Origin: Penaeus vannamei
Taxonomy: Eukaryota > Arthropoda > Malacostraca > Decapoda > Penaeidae
Length of the DNA: 25,000 nucleotides
Reading direction: 5' to 3'
NCBI RefSeq assembly: GCF_042767895.1
Contig: NC_091577.1
Coordinates: 17,187,246 to 17,212,245, forward strand
Of this stretch, positions 1-7,782 are shown in pieces; positions within the stretch are counted from its first letter, which is position 1; every line of letters starts with the position of its first letter. The notes below the pieces were generated by a model, which did no database searches, had not been told where the DNA came from, and saw nothing but the letters and a program-made list of their open reading frames with translations. A program made the translations under genes and the position numbers.

Positions 1-210
1 GGGGGGTCTGGTGTGGGTATGGATGGAGGAGGGTACGAGGGAGGAGGAGGAGGGGTTGGGGGGGGAGGGTCTGGTGTGGGTATGGATGGAGGAGGGTACG
101 AGGGAGGAGGAGGAGGAGGGGTGTTGGGGGGATGGAGGGGGAGGGTCTGGTGTGGGTATGGATGGAGGAGGGTACGAGCGAGGAGGAGGAGGAGGAGGGG
201 GGGGGGGGCT
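1..210. repeat. G-rich minisatellite, three units of about 63-76 bp
   Basis: The core GGTCTGGTGTGGGTATGGAT recurs with its first T at 7, 70 and 146. Each core is followed by a GGAGGAGGGTACGAG segment and a (GGA)n spacer of variable length. Units are 63 and 76 bp long and differ mainly in the spacer. The array is cut by the window start, so its true length is unknown. The G-runs could form quadruplexes on the + strand. Open frames across it encode only Gly/Glu/Val-rich low-complexity peptide and are not taken as coding. Confidence 0.93.
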
Positions 211-600
211 TGGGTTTTTACAAGCCGGAACGGGCTGATCTGCTTGTGAGGGCGTGGTGGGCGGCATGCGTGGGCGTGAAGATGAATATGACGGCGACGC
301 GGAATTCGAGTCGAGGCGTATGCTCCTGAAGGGCGCGTCCGACGTCGAGTGTATGTGTCGGTGTGTACGCCCGGCGCTGCGTGTGTCCGGGCGTGGGCGA
401 GGGCGTCAAAACCGCCATTCCCGTGGGCGTGCCGAGCTGTAGTGAGGCGTACCATTATGATAATGGTCCGGCGGGGGAGGCTGTTCCTCTGCAACACTGC
501 GGCCGCGTGCACCCTGGGACAAGCACGGTGGGAGGGCACAGGGGGGCGCCGCACCGTGGGACTGCGCGGGCGACACGAACGAGGCGCCGCGCCGTAACTC
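211..600. other. GC-rich unique DNA, no gene recognised
   Basis: This stretch is CpG-rich and mostly non-repetitive. Open frames exist on both strands but none resembles a family I know, and none has a convincing splice or start context. Its one notable structure is the palindrome at 451-467. Confidence 0.6.
451..467. other. Perfect 17-bp palindrome
   Basis: ACCATTATGATAATGGT has two perfect 8-bp arms around a single G. It is AT-rich within GC-rich surroundings. The arms contain ATTA/TAAT cores, which homeodomain proteins commonly bind as dimers, so a dimeric factor site is possible. Chance is also possible. Confidence 0.8.
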
Positions 601-1190
601 CTTCCCGGGCGCCGTCGTCGTCCTCGGGGCTCGAGGGGGAGGGGGCGAGGGGGGAGGGAGGGGGAGGGAGGGAAGGAGAAGGAAGGAGAGAAGGAGGAAA
701 GATGGAAAGGAGAAGGGGAGGAGGAGGGAGGGAAGGAGAAGGAGGGAGGGAAGGAGAAGAGGAGGAAAGAAGGCAAGGAGAAGTGGAGGAGGAGGGAGGA
801 AATGAAAAGGTAAGAAGGAAGAAGGGAAGAAGGAAAGGAGAAGGGGAGGAGGAGGTAGGGAAGGAGAGAAGGAGAATGAAAGGAAGAGGGGAGGAGAGGA
901 AAAGGCAGGAGGGAAGGAGGAAAAGTGAAGGGAAGGAGGAAAGGAGAAGGAAGGAAGGAAGGAGGAAGGAAAGAGGAAAGGAGGAGAGAAGAAGGGAAAG
1001 AGGAGACAGAAGAGAAGGAAGAGGCAGGAAGGAAAGAGGATACAGAAGAGGAGGAGATAGAAAAAAAGGAGGAGGCAGAAGAGAAGGAGGGGACAGAAGA
1101 GAAGGAGGGGACAGAAGAGAAGGAGGGGACAGAAGAGAAGGAGGAGACAGAAGAGAAGGAGCAGGCAAGAGGGAAGAGTCCTAGGGAGGT
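600..1190. repeat. Purine tract, (GGA/GGAA)n degenerate
   Basis: About 590 bp of almost pure A/G on the + strand, built from imperfect GAAGGAGG-type units. Homopurine tracts this long can form triplex (H-DNA). The Glu/Arg/Lys/Gly-rich frames on the + strand and the Leu/Pro/Ser-rich frames on the - strand follow from the composition and are not evidence of a gene. Confidence 0.95.
1072..1163 (+). repeat. 18-bp tandem repeat, five copies
   Basis: CAGAAGAGAAGGAG starts at 1076, 1094, 1112, 1130 and 1148, an exact period of 18. Copies 2 to 4 are identical and the outer ones carry one or two changes. Since 18 is a multiple of three, one + frame reads a repeated TEEKEG hexapeptide. The near-identity suggests recent expansion out of the surrounding purine tract. 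Confidence 0.95.
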
Positions 1191-1610
1191 GCCTCACGAC
1201 CTGGAGTAACCTCTGGGCGGCTAAAGCGGGTCCTGACCTATGCTGTGTGTACATTCTGAGTGTACATCCTGGACCATCCTGGGGTAGTTTAGTATGCATC
1301 GCATTGCCACGGCAGTGAATGCTATTGTATCAGCACATATCCACAGTACAGTGAAAGTTACGGCGATGCACATCAGCCTCTCCGTCTTAGTGCAAAGTCT
1401 GCCTCACGTTTACCTTTTGGCAGATATTCTTCGTCGCAACTTCTATGTGCATTTCGCTGTCGTAGGATGGTTGTAGAATCTTCACTGTAGTTTTGCATTG
1501 CTTTTGCCGCCCGCCTCTGTGCTCTATGGGCGTTCACATTCGTCTATACAAAGCGTGTATGTTGATTGGTATATTACACAGGACATTATTAAGTTCCACG
1601 ACAGCTTAGA

Positions 1611-1642
1611 GGTGTACGGTGTACTTTTTTGTATTGTACACC
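1611..1642. other. Tandem GGTGTAC heptamers with inverted partner (hairpin)
   Basis: GGTGTAC is repeated directly at 1611-1617 and 1618-1624. A perfect reverse complement, GTACACC, follows at 1636-1642 across an 11-nt T-rich loop. It could be a protein-binding dyad or a small stem-loop. Confidence 0.7.
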
Positions 1643-2098
1643 AACCTCTCGGGGTTTCCGCATCACCAAAAATTATAATGGCTATTTTAGAACAGTCTAC
1701 ACCGCGGCGCTATGGTGTACACCCTACACCAGCACAGCTTGTGGTATACATAATGATCTTGTGCCATAATCGCAGTTTACGGTATAAGCAGCGGTTAAAG
1801 TCTGGCTGGCTGACTGGAAGGAGGGGGTGGGGGCGGGGGGGAGGGGGTTGGGAGTGACGCCCCCAGCTAGGAAATTCGCCGAGCGCCCTCTAGTTATATG
1901 GACCAGGCTTTATGGTTCCTCGCAGGCTGGGAGCCTTTCGGATCGCAAGGCGGCTGGCGCATTCTTCCTGGGGCCAAGGCGGTGCAGTGCATGCTGTATG
2001 CATGCGGCGCGGCCTTTCTTTGCACAATTCTTTTTCGGTGTGTTGCTAAGAGGACGGATGGATGGCCCAGCGGGTTGGTCGGCCAGTGAGCGCTCTCG

Positions 2099-2115
2099 CT
2101 CTCTCTCTCTCTCTC
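2099..2115. repeat. (CT)8 microsatellite
   Basis: A short perfect dinucleotide run. It is much shorter than the other dinucleotide arrays in the window. Confidence 0.9.
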
Positions 2116-2434
2116 ACTTCGAGTTCTCCACTTTAACCCGTGGGTCTAAACCTTATCTGTCATCGGCTGCAACCTAGGGATCTTCAGACGGGCTCTCTGG
2201 GTGCACTTTGCAGCATAATGGCGCCGCAGGTACGGGCGTGCGTCATAAGTACAGCCTAACCTTGGGGTACACCGGGGTCCGGGGGAGAAAATTGTTGATG
2301 TACCCTAAGTGTGTCGCCGGGTACAGCCAGGTCATGCTGCCCCGTGCGGTACACCAGGTTCACATGGGGTCAAGCATGCAGCCGCTGGCGTGTGCGTGCA
2401 CTGGTGTGGCAATGCAGTTTTATGTTCCGATGCT

Positions 2435-2444
2435 TATATAAAAG
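2435..2444 (+). promoter_or_regulatory. TATA-box-like element
   Basis: TATATAAAAG matches the TATA-box consensus. It sits in non-repetitive DNA just before the CpG-rich stretch beginning near 2460, so a start site would fall around 2465-2475. I see no clear arthropod initiator (TCAGT) at that distance, and downstream frames are unrecognised. Confidence 0.25.
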
Positions 2445-2459
2445 TTTGGTATTAATAGT

Positions 2460-3060
2460 GTGTGGTTGCGGTGGGCAGCGTGGCAGCGGCATGTGCGAGT
2501 GCGGGCGGGCGTCAAGAGTTGCGGGCGGGCTGCTGGGCTGCTGGCCGTCCCGTCTGGCCCAGCGTGGGCGTGCAGAACAGGGCGTCGTGCAGGGTGTTGT
2601 CAGAATGTGCCGTCGTGGTGGAAACCCCGCCAGGACGTGAGGGAAGGCGGACGAGGAACGCACTCGACGAGAAACCCAGGCTGCGTCCGATTCCTCGCTG
2701 CTCGACTTGGTCCTGCAGCGGGGCCACGCAGTCTGGCCGTGGCCAGCACGAACTGGCCTGCCGCCCACCCACGCCCATGCCCGCGCCCCGGCGACCGTGG
2801 CCAGCGTGGGGGTGGAGGTGTGACCGCAGATTAGGGGGTTGTCCCTCGTCCACATTACCGGGGGTCGGCGGCGATGGTGTGTGCGGGACACATGTGACGC
2901 CGACTCATGAGGCGAGGCCGCCGATGTCATGCTGGTGGCCGCTATAGCGAGGCTTCCGCCTGGGCGACCACCGCGTACTGCGACCACCTCGCTAAGCGGG
3001 CCGCTCGTCCACGGGCGGAGCTGGATGGGTGTCGCGACAGGCCAGCAGCGGCCTGTCGCC
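2460..3060. other. CpG- and GC-rich region, no gene recognised
   Basis: GC-rich DNA with many CpGs. GCGGGCGGGC occurs at 2501 and again at 2521. Overlapping open frames run on both strands (up to about 200 codons on the - strand), which GC-rich DNA allows by chance. Their peptides are Arg/Pro/Ala-rich and match no family I recognise. It may be a CpG-island-like regulatory region. Confidence 0.5.
3034..3059. other. Perfect 10-bp stem, 6-nt loop hairpin
   Basis: GCGACAGGCC at 3034-3043 pairs perfectly with GGCCTGTCGC at 3050-3059 across the loop AGCAGC. The stem is 80% GC and would be very stable in RNA or as a cruciform. No U-run follows, and bacterial-type termination does not apply in this context. 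Confidence 0.9.
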
Positions 3061-3240
3061 GTGATTTAGGGCTGAGTCTAGGCCTACAGCCAGAAGTCCT
3101 GGCAGGAGGGTGCCTGCTGGGTGGCCAAGTTACATCCCCAATTGAAGGTGCCTCCCATCCATAGTTTCCTCAATTTTTGTTTGTTTTGGATAAGTTTGCT
3201 GTTATTTCGGTAGCACGCGGTCATCGAAGTTGAGTCAAAT

Positions 3241-3295
3241 TTTCGCGCGCTAAAGTTGGCGCCAAAGTGGGTGGAGAGTTGGAACCGTATATATT
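3241..3295 (+). promoter_or_regulatory. Candidate promoter: two E2F-type sites and a TATA-like box
   Basis: TTTCGCGC at 3241-3248 matches the E2F/DP consensus TTTSSCGC. GCGCCAAA at 3259-3266 is a second match in the opposite orientation and forms the palindrome TTGGCGCCAA. A TATATATT lies at 3288-3295. An ATG follows at 3367 and a good 5' splice site at 3546. E2F sites are typical of cell-cycle and replication genes in animals. The arrangement is suggestive only; each motif is short. Confidence 0.3.
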
Positions 3296-3366
3296 GCGGG
3301 CGGTGGATAGCATGCAGGGGCGGGGGAAAGTGGGTGTAGGTAGTGGGTGTGTGAGTGGTAGGTGGC

Positions 3367-3545
3367 ATGTGCAGTCCTCCTCCCACATCGCAGGACGGGC
3401 CTCACCAGTCTCTCACAGCCGCCTCCTCTACCCCAGCTGATTACACCAAACCGCGCCAACACGCCTTTTCGCGAGAACTAATACTGCTTTACGAACGCGC
3501 GGGCGGAATTCGACCAAACTTGATATACAGCGATGCTAATTTAAT
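3367..3545 (+). CDS. Possible first coding exon ending at a strong splice donor (unrecognised protein)
   Basis: From ATG 3367 the frame is open for 59 complete codons and meets AAT|GTAAGT, a near-consensus donor with GT at 3546-3547. Without splicing the frame stops at once, because the TAA lies inside GTAAGT. The predicted peptide starts MCSPPPTSQDG and contains FSRELILLYERAG. That piece faintly resembles eIF4E-binding YxxxxL-phi segments (Phe replaces Tyr), but I do not regard this as identification. It lies about 70 bp downstream of the TATA-like element. The frame may be chance. An acceptor and downstream exon are not evident. Confidence 0.2.
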
Positions 3546-3551
3546 GTAAGT

Positions 3552-4280
3552 CATATGCGATGATAAAAAAGTTACTTTTCGAAGTGAAAGTACGAAACGC
3601 CAATATATAGTACCGGTGAATAATTTCCGTCTGGGTACCGACAGGATATTGCCGACTTTTACAGTTCATATATTTTCGCTATTACTATATCTAACCGTTA
3701 ATCGCCGTATTTTAGTAAGCGAAATAACTTGTATAGTGATTAGTGAAATTAAGAGATAAAAAAATCCGACAAAAATCAATTAGAAAGCGGATTTTAAAAT
3801 AAAACTTCGCGAAAAGATGCGTTCTCTTATCCAGCCTCCTTTTGCTGTGAGCAGACTGGATCTGATGAGTGAAAACAGCAACGCAGTCTTCTGAAACGTC
3901 CGAGTGTCTCCACAACTCGCTGCCAAAGTTTGTCTCAAACCATTTGATACAAGTGAAAAACAGAGGATTTTGGTGGACGGACTGACGTATAAGTGAACCA
4001 AGAGTACTGTAATATTTTTTTCGAGTGAGAACACCAAAGTTTACAAATTGGTAGTAGAGTGTTTTCAATGTTTTCAGTGGTTGCCAAGGAATATTGGAAC
4101 CCTGACTGTTTGGGTGCCGCTCGCGTTGGAGCTCGGATCAATTTAACACTGTTCAGGTATACAAAGTTGGCGAAATGTCGGGAAGAATGTACACGTGACT
4201 TATAACAGTTAGTACTCGAGAGTACAGTGTTAGTGAAGACTCATAAGGGTCTGTTAAGTGATAGTCACGGTCTAAGTGCC
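3552..4280. other. AT-richer unique DNA, no gene recognised
   Basis: Non-repetitive DNA. A - strand frame of about 118 codons at 3712-4068 matches nothing I know. A 14-bp inverted repeat, GTACTC-GA-GAGTAC, lies at 4212-4225. A TCAGT initiator-like pentamer lies near 4075. If the ATG at 4281 is real, part of this stretch would be 5' UTR or promoter. Confidence 0.5.
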
Positions 4281-4303
4281 ATGGAACCCGCCAAGAGAAG
4301 ATG
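4281..4303 (+). CDS. Possible tiny first coding exon with Kozak context and splice donor
   Basis: GCCATGG gives an excellent start context. Seven codons (MEPAKRR) plus two bases then run into a donor-like ATG|GTAAAT at 4304. Short first coding exons of this form are common in animal genes. Unspliced, the frame would end after eight codons. No acceptor is assigned, so this is a weak candidate. Confidence 0.15.
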
Positions 4304-4309
4304 GTAAAT

Positions 4310-5290
4310 GTAGTGTCGGAATACAAGGACACTTAAGAAGTTCTCAGTTAACGCAACAATGAAAGCTTCGAAGAGAAGAGGATAACCAATCGAGTTGTTT
4401 AACGTGTAGGTTCATCATAAGTTTGTGTATGTGGTGTGTTATTGTGAGTGTGTGTAACTCGCGCTGTGCCTGTGCCAGTGCGAGTGAGCGACAGTGCACG
4501 GGATTGTGAGCCTTACGCCGCCACGGTGCACGAGTCATTTCGTCATCGTTGCTCGTGGCACTCCGTGGCACCGTGTCAGGGCTCGTGGCTAAGTTTAGCG
4601 CTAGCCCTGATCCCTACCTGGCGTACTACCTCACCCATCATCTGGAACAGCTGTGAAAGCAGTAACAGCATCTGTACAGCCCAGCATTTAGTGTGCGAGA
4701 TGTTTTATCCAGGGCTGCTGCGCCGTGTCGCTGATGGCGCCTAACCCGCTTATTCCCACTCATCCACTCTAATCCCTGGTGAGGGCGGCCTGCGAGGGAA
4801 GGGGGATTTCAGGGGGAGGGAGAGGGGGCGGCGACCCCTCCCCCTCACCCCTTCACCGCCTCCTGCAGGAGCGGCGAGGCATCGTCCGGTGCCACGCCGC
4901 CCTGGCACCGCACCGCACTTGACACCACTCTGCAACCTTTTTCGTGTCAGATCAATAGCCATTTTTATTTTCCCTCTTTTATTGTTATTATTTTTTGTCA
5001 TAGACGGAAACTTCTCGGAGTGACAGTTGCGAGAGCGAGTGCAAGGCGAGTGCAGGGCGGGGGACACTCCTCACGCCCTCCCGAGGCTGTCACCCTTCCC
5101 CGAGCACGCCCTTGTAGGTCCCTTGCCATGGCAGCGTAGCCGGGGCGCCCCTGCGTGTCCTAGCACCGTGCCCCCAGAGCGAGTGGTGGCGGATCCAGGG
5201 GGGGTGTCGGGCGCCCCCGCTGGCTTGGCAGGAAGGTGGGTCGAGCGGCCAGGGGTTGTGGCCATGGGTAGGGTTTTGTTGTCAGGGCTG
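4310..5290. other. Unique DNA, no gene recognised
   Basis: It begins with GT/GAGT-rich DNA (4430-4560), passes G-rich and C-rich patches near 4800-4860, then a short T-rich patch (4960-5000). Two 10-bp palindromes lie close together: TGCCATGGCA at 5124-5133 and GGGGCGCCCC at 5142-5151. A + strand frame of about 98 codons starting near 4448 is unrecognised. Confidence 0.5.
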
Positions 5291-5325
5291 GGGGTGGCCA
5301 GGGGAGGCCAAGGGAGGCCAGGGGA
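5291..5325 (+). repeat. 10-bp tandem repeat (GGGGAGGCCA), about 3.5 copies
   Basis: GGGGTGGCCA, GGGGAGGCCA and AGGGAGGCCA follow one another at 5291, 5301 and 5311, with a partial fourth unit. It is G-rich with a GGCC core. Confidence 0.85.
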
Positions 5326-5469
5326 GAGGATAAGGGTGGAGGGAGGCAGGCCGATGAGCTGTCTCTTTTGGGACAAGGGTAGGCCTAGGCTTACTGTGGG
5401 CCGGGGGCTCCCAGGCGGGACGGGCGAGGAGGGGCGCCTGCCTTTGCCCGGGAAATTTTGGACGGGCGA

Positions 5470-5473
<4 letters not shown>

Positions 5474-5567
<94 letters not shown>
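5474..5567. repeat. (GT)47 microsatellite
   Basis: A perfect 94-bp GT array. It is followed to about 5710 by degenerate GTGCGT/GTGTAC sequence, probably an older decayed end of the array. Alternating purine-pyrimidine of this length can adopt Z-DNA. Confidence 0.98.
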
Positions 5568-5568
<1 letters not shown>

Positions 5569-5710
5569 TACGCGCGCGGTGTGCGTGTGCTTGTGCGTGT
5601 GCATGCGTGTACTCGTGCGTGCTTGAATGCGTGAGTGTGCGTGTATGCATTTCCTCTGACCGTTCATCCTCGTGTGTATGCACGCGTGTATGTACGTGTG
5701 TGTGTCGGGA
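5568..5710. repeat. Degenerate TG/CG-rich repeat flank
   Basis: Imperfect GTGCGTGTGC, GTGCTTGTGC and GTGTATGC steps continue the preceding GT array. No coding signal is credible here. Confidence 0.8.
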
Positions 5711-5737
5711 GAGTAGATGACAGCGAATTTAAGTGTG

Positions 5738-5740
<3 letters not shown>

Positions 5741-5809
<69 letters not shown>
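5741..5809. repeat. (GA)34 microsatellite
   Basis: A perfect array of 69 bp with a slightly imperfect GAGGGAGAG tail to about 5822. Confidence 0.98.
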
Positions 5810-5819
<10 letters not shown>

Positions 5820-5959
5820 AGGGGCGAGGATGGGTGATGGATGTGGATGCTTCGGGGACGTGTCTGTTATCTCGGAAGATGTGTGGGAAATCTACGGCTG
5901 TGTGGCGAAGATTAGGGTAGACTCTGTGGTGTTGATAAGTTGAATGTGTTAGCTGCACT

Positions 5960-5960
<1 letters not shown>

Positions 5961-6043
<83 letters not shown>
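5961..6043. repeat. (AG)41 microsatellite
   Basis: A perfect 83-bp array. It is separated from the preceding GA array by about 140 bp of unique sequence. Confidence 0.98.
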
Positions 6044-6046
<3 letters not shown>

Positions 6047-6180
6047 GGGGGAGAAACGTAAAAAAAAATATATATATATGTATAAAAGATGGTGTGATGC
6101 GATATCTTTCTAAGGCCTTTGATCTGGTATATGCAACACTTGTATGAGAAGAAAAAGAGAAAGAAAAAAATATATACATC
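6044..6180. other. A/T-rich spacer with TATA-like motif
   Basis: Contains an A-run, a short (TA)n and TATAAAAG at 6081-6088, and a second TATATA at about 6173. Because these lie in simple AT sequence, I do not call a promoter. Confidence 0.5.
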
Positions 6181-6596
6181 GTGGATAGACAAGCGCACGG
6201 AATAAAATGTGGATATGCATGGAAAACTGGGGCGGGTTGGATAAAAAAAAAACCCTCCTCGATATTACCCGCTGTGTGGATAGGGAAACTCATCCATATT
6301 TTATGCACAACGGGAAAGGGGAATACGTGTGGATCTAGCCTGTGGATAATTGGATCCGGTCGTGTGGATAATTTTGCATGGTGGAGTGTGGATAACTGGA
6401 TGTGGATATACGGTACCGTGGATAGGCATCTCGGTGGTGAGAAACCGTGTGGTTTGTGGATAGCTGACCGTTGCACAGGGTTCAGGCGCTGGATTTTGGT
6501 GGAATAATTTGTAATGGAAATTGTGGTGCGACCGGCGTGGTTGTGGTGGTGAGGGGGAGGGAGGGAGGGAGGGAGGGAGGGCGGGGGCGGTGGATA
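6181..6596 (+). repeat. Cluster of (T)GTGGATA motifs
   Basis: GTGGATA or TGTGGATA(A) occurs at 6181, 6208, 6275, 6341, 6363, 6387, 6401, 6418, 6455 and 6590, with TGTGGATC at 6328. All are on the + strand. Three are the nonamer TGTGGATAA (6341, 6363, 6387). Spacing is irregular (about 14-135 bp), so it is not a simple tandem array. The first and last copies share GTGGATAGACA. It could be a homotypic binding-site cluster or a highly decayed minisatellite. Confidence 0.8.
6552..6590 (+). repeat. (GGGA)n, quadruplex-prone
   Basis: At least six consecutive GGGA units end in GCGGGGGCGG. Four or more G-runs with one-base spacers fit the canonical G-quadruplex pattern on the + strand. Confidence 0.93.
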
Positions 6597-6931
6597 GACA
6601 GGTTGCTATTAGCGAAATGATAGTTGACAGGAAAAGACGGGTTATTACTATCGTTTTTTTTTTAAGGGGAAGGATAATGAATGGAGAGGTGGAGGATGAG
6701 GAAGGGAGGGGGGGGGGGAGGTAGAATTAGGGTAGAAGGTGATGGTAGAAGTAGTTGAAGGTCTTGCAAGTTTTTTAAAAGTATTCTTTTTTTTTCATTT
6801 CGATAGGCCTGGGAATGGTCGTCGAGGTCGTTTAACCTAAACACCTAACGATCGTTCAGTCTTTAGAGGCGGTTTTCCTTTGTTTTCTTTAGGGGGGGGA
6901 GGAACCCGGTACGGCCAACCTGTATACCAAC
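6597..6931. other. Unique DNA with short homopolymer runs, no gene recognised
   Basis: Contains a T-run near 6653-6664, a G-rich patch at 6703-6722 and another T-run near 6786-6796. No credible coding or RNA gene is seen. Confidence 0.5.
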
Positions 6932-7097
6932 GAAAAAAAAGAGAAAAGAGAAAAGAAAAGAAAAAAAATCAAAACGTCAAAACCAAACACACACAAAACG
7001 ATGAAATAAAAGACATTAATAAAAAAAAAAGAAGAAAAATGACAAATGAGATAGAAAACAAAAAAGTAAAAAAAAAAAAAAAAGGAAAAAAATAATA
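6932..7097. repeat. A-rich low-complexity tract
   Basis: Mostly A with interspersed G, such as AAAAGAGAAAAG. Lys-rich frames on the + strand and Phe-rich frames on the - strand follow from composition. It directly precedes the tRNA-like segment and could be an A-rich tail of an older retroelement insertion, though no element body is visible upstream. Confidence 0.9.
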
Positions 7098-7129
7098 ATG
7101 AATAAAACTTGCACCCTAGTCTCGAGTTG

Positions 7130-7260
7130 CAGTCTCCGCTCCCTTCGCTGTGAATGGTTAAGGTGCTTCGTAATTTTTTTTTATCGATTCGAGTCCGAGC
7201 AAGGAGGGCCAACGACGTGCTCGACCCGTAATGACAATCATAGCGAATCAGAAATGCTCG
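7130..7260 (+). mobile_element. Degenerate tRNA-like segment, probable SINE remnant
   Basis: TGAATGGTTAAGGTGCT at about 7151-7167 resembles the D-arm/box A of Ser/Leu-type tRNAs (GAGTGGTTAAGGC). GATTCGAGTCC at 7186-7196 matches box B (GGTTCGANTCC) at 10 of 11 positions. The spacing is about 36 bp, shorter than in a functional tRNA, and a T-run fills the anticodon region, so it is not a working tRNA. Flanks GCTCCCTT and AAGGAGGGC are partly complementary, like acceptor arms. tRNA-derived SINEs with this head are common in invertebrates. The body and 3' end are not defined; the downstream limit is a guess. Confidence 0.45.
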
Positions 7261-7297
7261 TGAATACTTCTATTTTTTTTTTTCTCATTCTTAAGTT

Positions 7298-7322
7298 TTT
7301 ATTTATTTATTTATTTATTTAT
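7298..7322. repeat. (TTTA)6 microsatellite
   Basis: A perfect tetranucleotide run downstream of the tRNA-like segment, in T-rich sequence. It could be a retroelement tail on either strand, but no target-site duplication is visible. Confidence 0.92.
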
Positions 7323-7487
7323 GATTAGTTTTGTTGTTGTTTTTAGGGGGGTTTATGTATTTTTTTATGTGGGGGTGTTTTTTTATGGGGGGGTATGGTT
7401 TTATTTATTATTTTATTCATTAATCGTGTTGAGATTTTTTTTTTTTTTTTGTCATTTTGGTAATTTTTTATATGTGGTTTGAAAATG
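7323..7487. other. T/G-rich low-complexity DNA
   Basis: Runs of T interrupted by GGGG clusters; nothing gene-like is seen. Confidence 0.7.
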
Positions 7488-7590
7488 AGTATTTATTACC
7501 ATTATATTACGTACTTATTCCCTTTTTTTGTTTCCTTTAGTATTTATTACCATTATATTACGTACTTATTCCTTTTTTTTTTGTTTTTGT
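7488..7590 (+). repeat. 51-bp tandem duplication
   Basis: A 34-bp block beginning AGTATTTATTACCATTATAT and containing TTACGTAC is identical at 7488-7521 and 7539-7572. Each copy is followed by a T-run and GTTTCCTTT. The period is 51 bp. The identity is complete over the block, so the duplication is probably recent. Confidence 0.95.
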
Positions 7591-7688
7591 TTGTTTCCTT
7601 TTGTCATGCCGGGAGATTCGTTGGTGGTAGCTAGCGTGTTGTGAGTTTGGTAGGACCGATATTATGATTGTTAAATACTTGGACAGAA

Positions 7689-7690
<2 letters not shown>

Positions 7691-7780
<90 letters not shown>
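7691..7780. repeat. (TC)45 microsatellite
   Basis: A perfect 90-bp array. It directly abuts the large trinucleotide region that follows. Confidence 0.98.

Positions 7781-7782
<2 letters not shown>

Larger units (their letters stand above)
1200..2434. other. Unique DNA with scattered GTGTAC/GTACACC motifs, no gene recognised
   Basis: This is mostly non-repetitive. Short frames occur but none is recognisable. A motif related to GGTGTAC or its complement GTACACC recurs: GTGTACAT at 1247 and 1260, GGTGTAC twice in tandem at 1611-1624, GTACACC at 1636, the palindrome GGTGTACACC at 1714, and GGTACACC at 2266 and 2348. A short (CT)n lies at 2099-2115. Confidence 0.6.

Noticed and set aside
300..320. 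Box B-like AATTCGAGTCG
   Set aside because: Only about 8 of 11 positions match, and no box A lies upstream at the right distance.
363..1299. Long Glu/Arg/Gly-rich and Leu/Pro/Ser-rich frames on both strands
   Set aside because: They lie across a purine tract, where stop codons are rare in some frames. The peptide composition follows from the repeat.
2370..2987. 205-codon - strand frame in GC-rich DNA
   Set aside because: Overlapping frames of similar length exist on the other strand, the peptide is Arg/Pro/Ala-rich without motifs, and long frames are expected in GC-rich DNA.
3712..4068. 118-codon - strand frame, Phe/Lys/Ser-rich
   Set aside because: It is in unique DNA, but the sequence matches no family I know, no splice or promoter context supports it, and length alone is weak.
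5027..5958. Frames of up to about 295 codons with poly Val-Cys or Thr-His, and Arg-Glu or Ser-Leu runs
   Set aside because: These are translations of (GT)n and (GA)n arrays. The flanks show no family or start evidence.
6341..6395. TGTGGATAA nonamers equal to the complement of the bacterial DnaA box
   Set aside because: DnaA boxes belong to bacterial origins. The surroundings are eukaryotic-style microsatellite DNA with no dnaA or other bacterial gene. Kept only as a motif cluster of unknown role.
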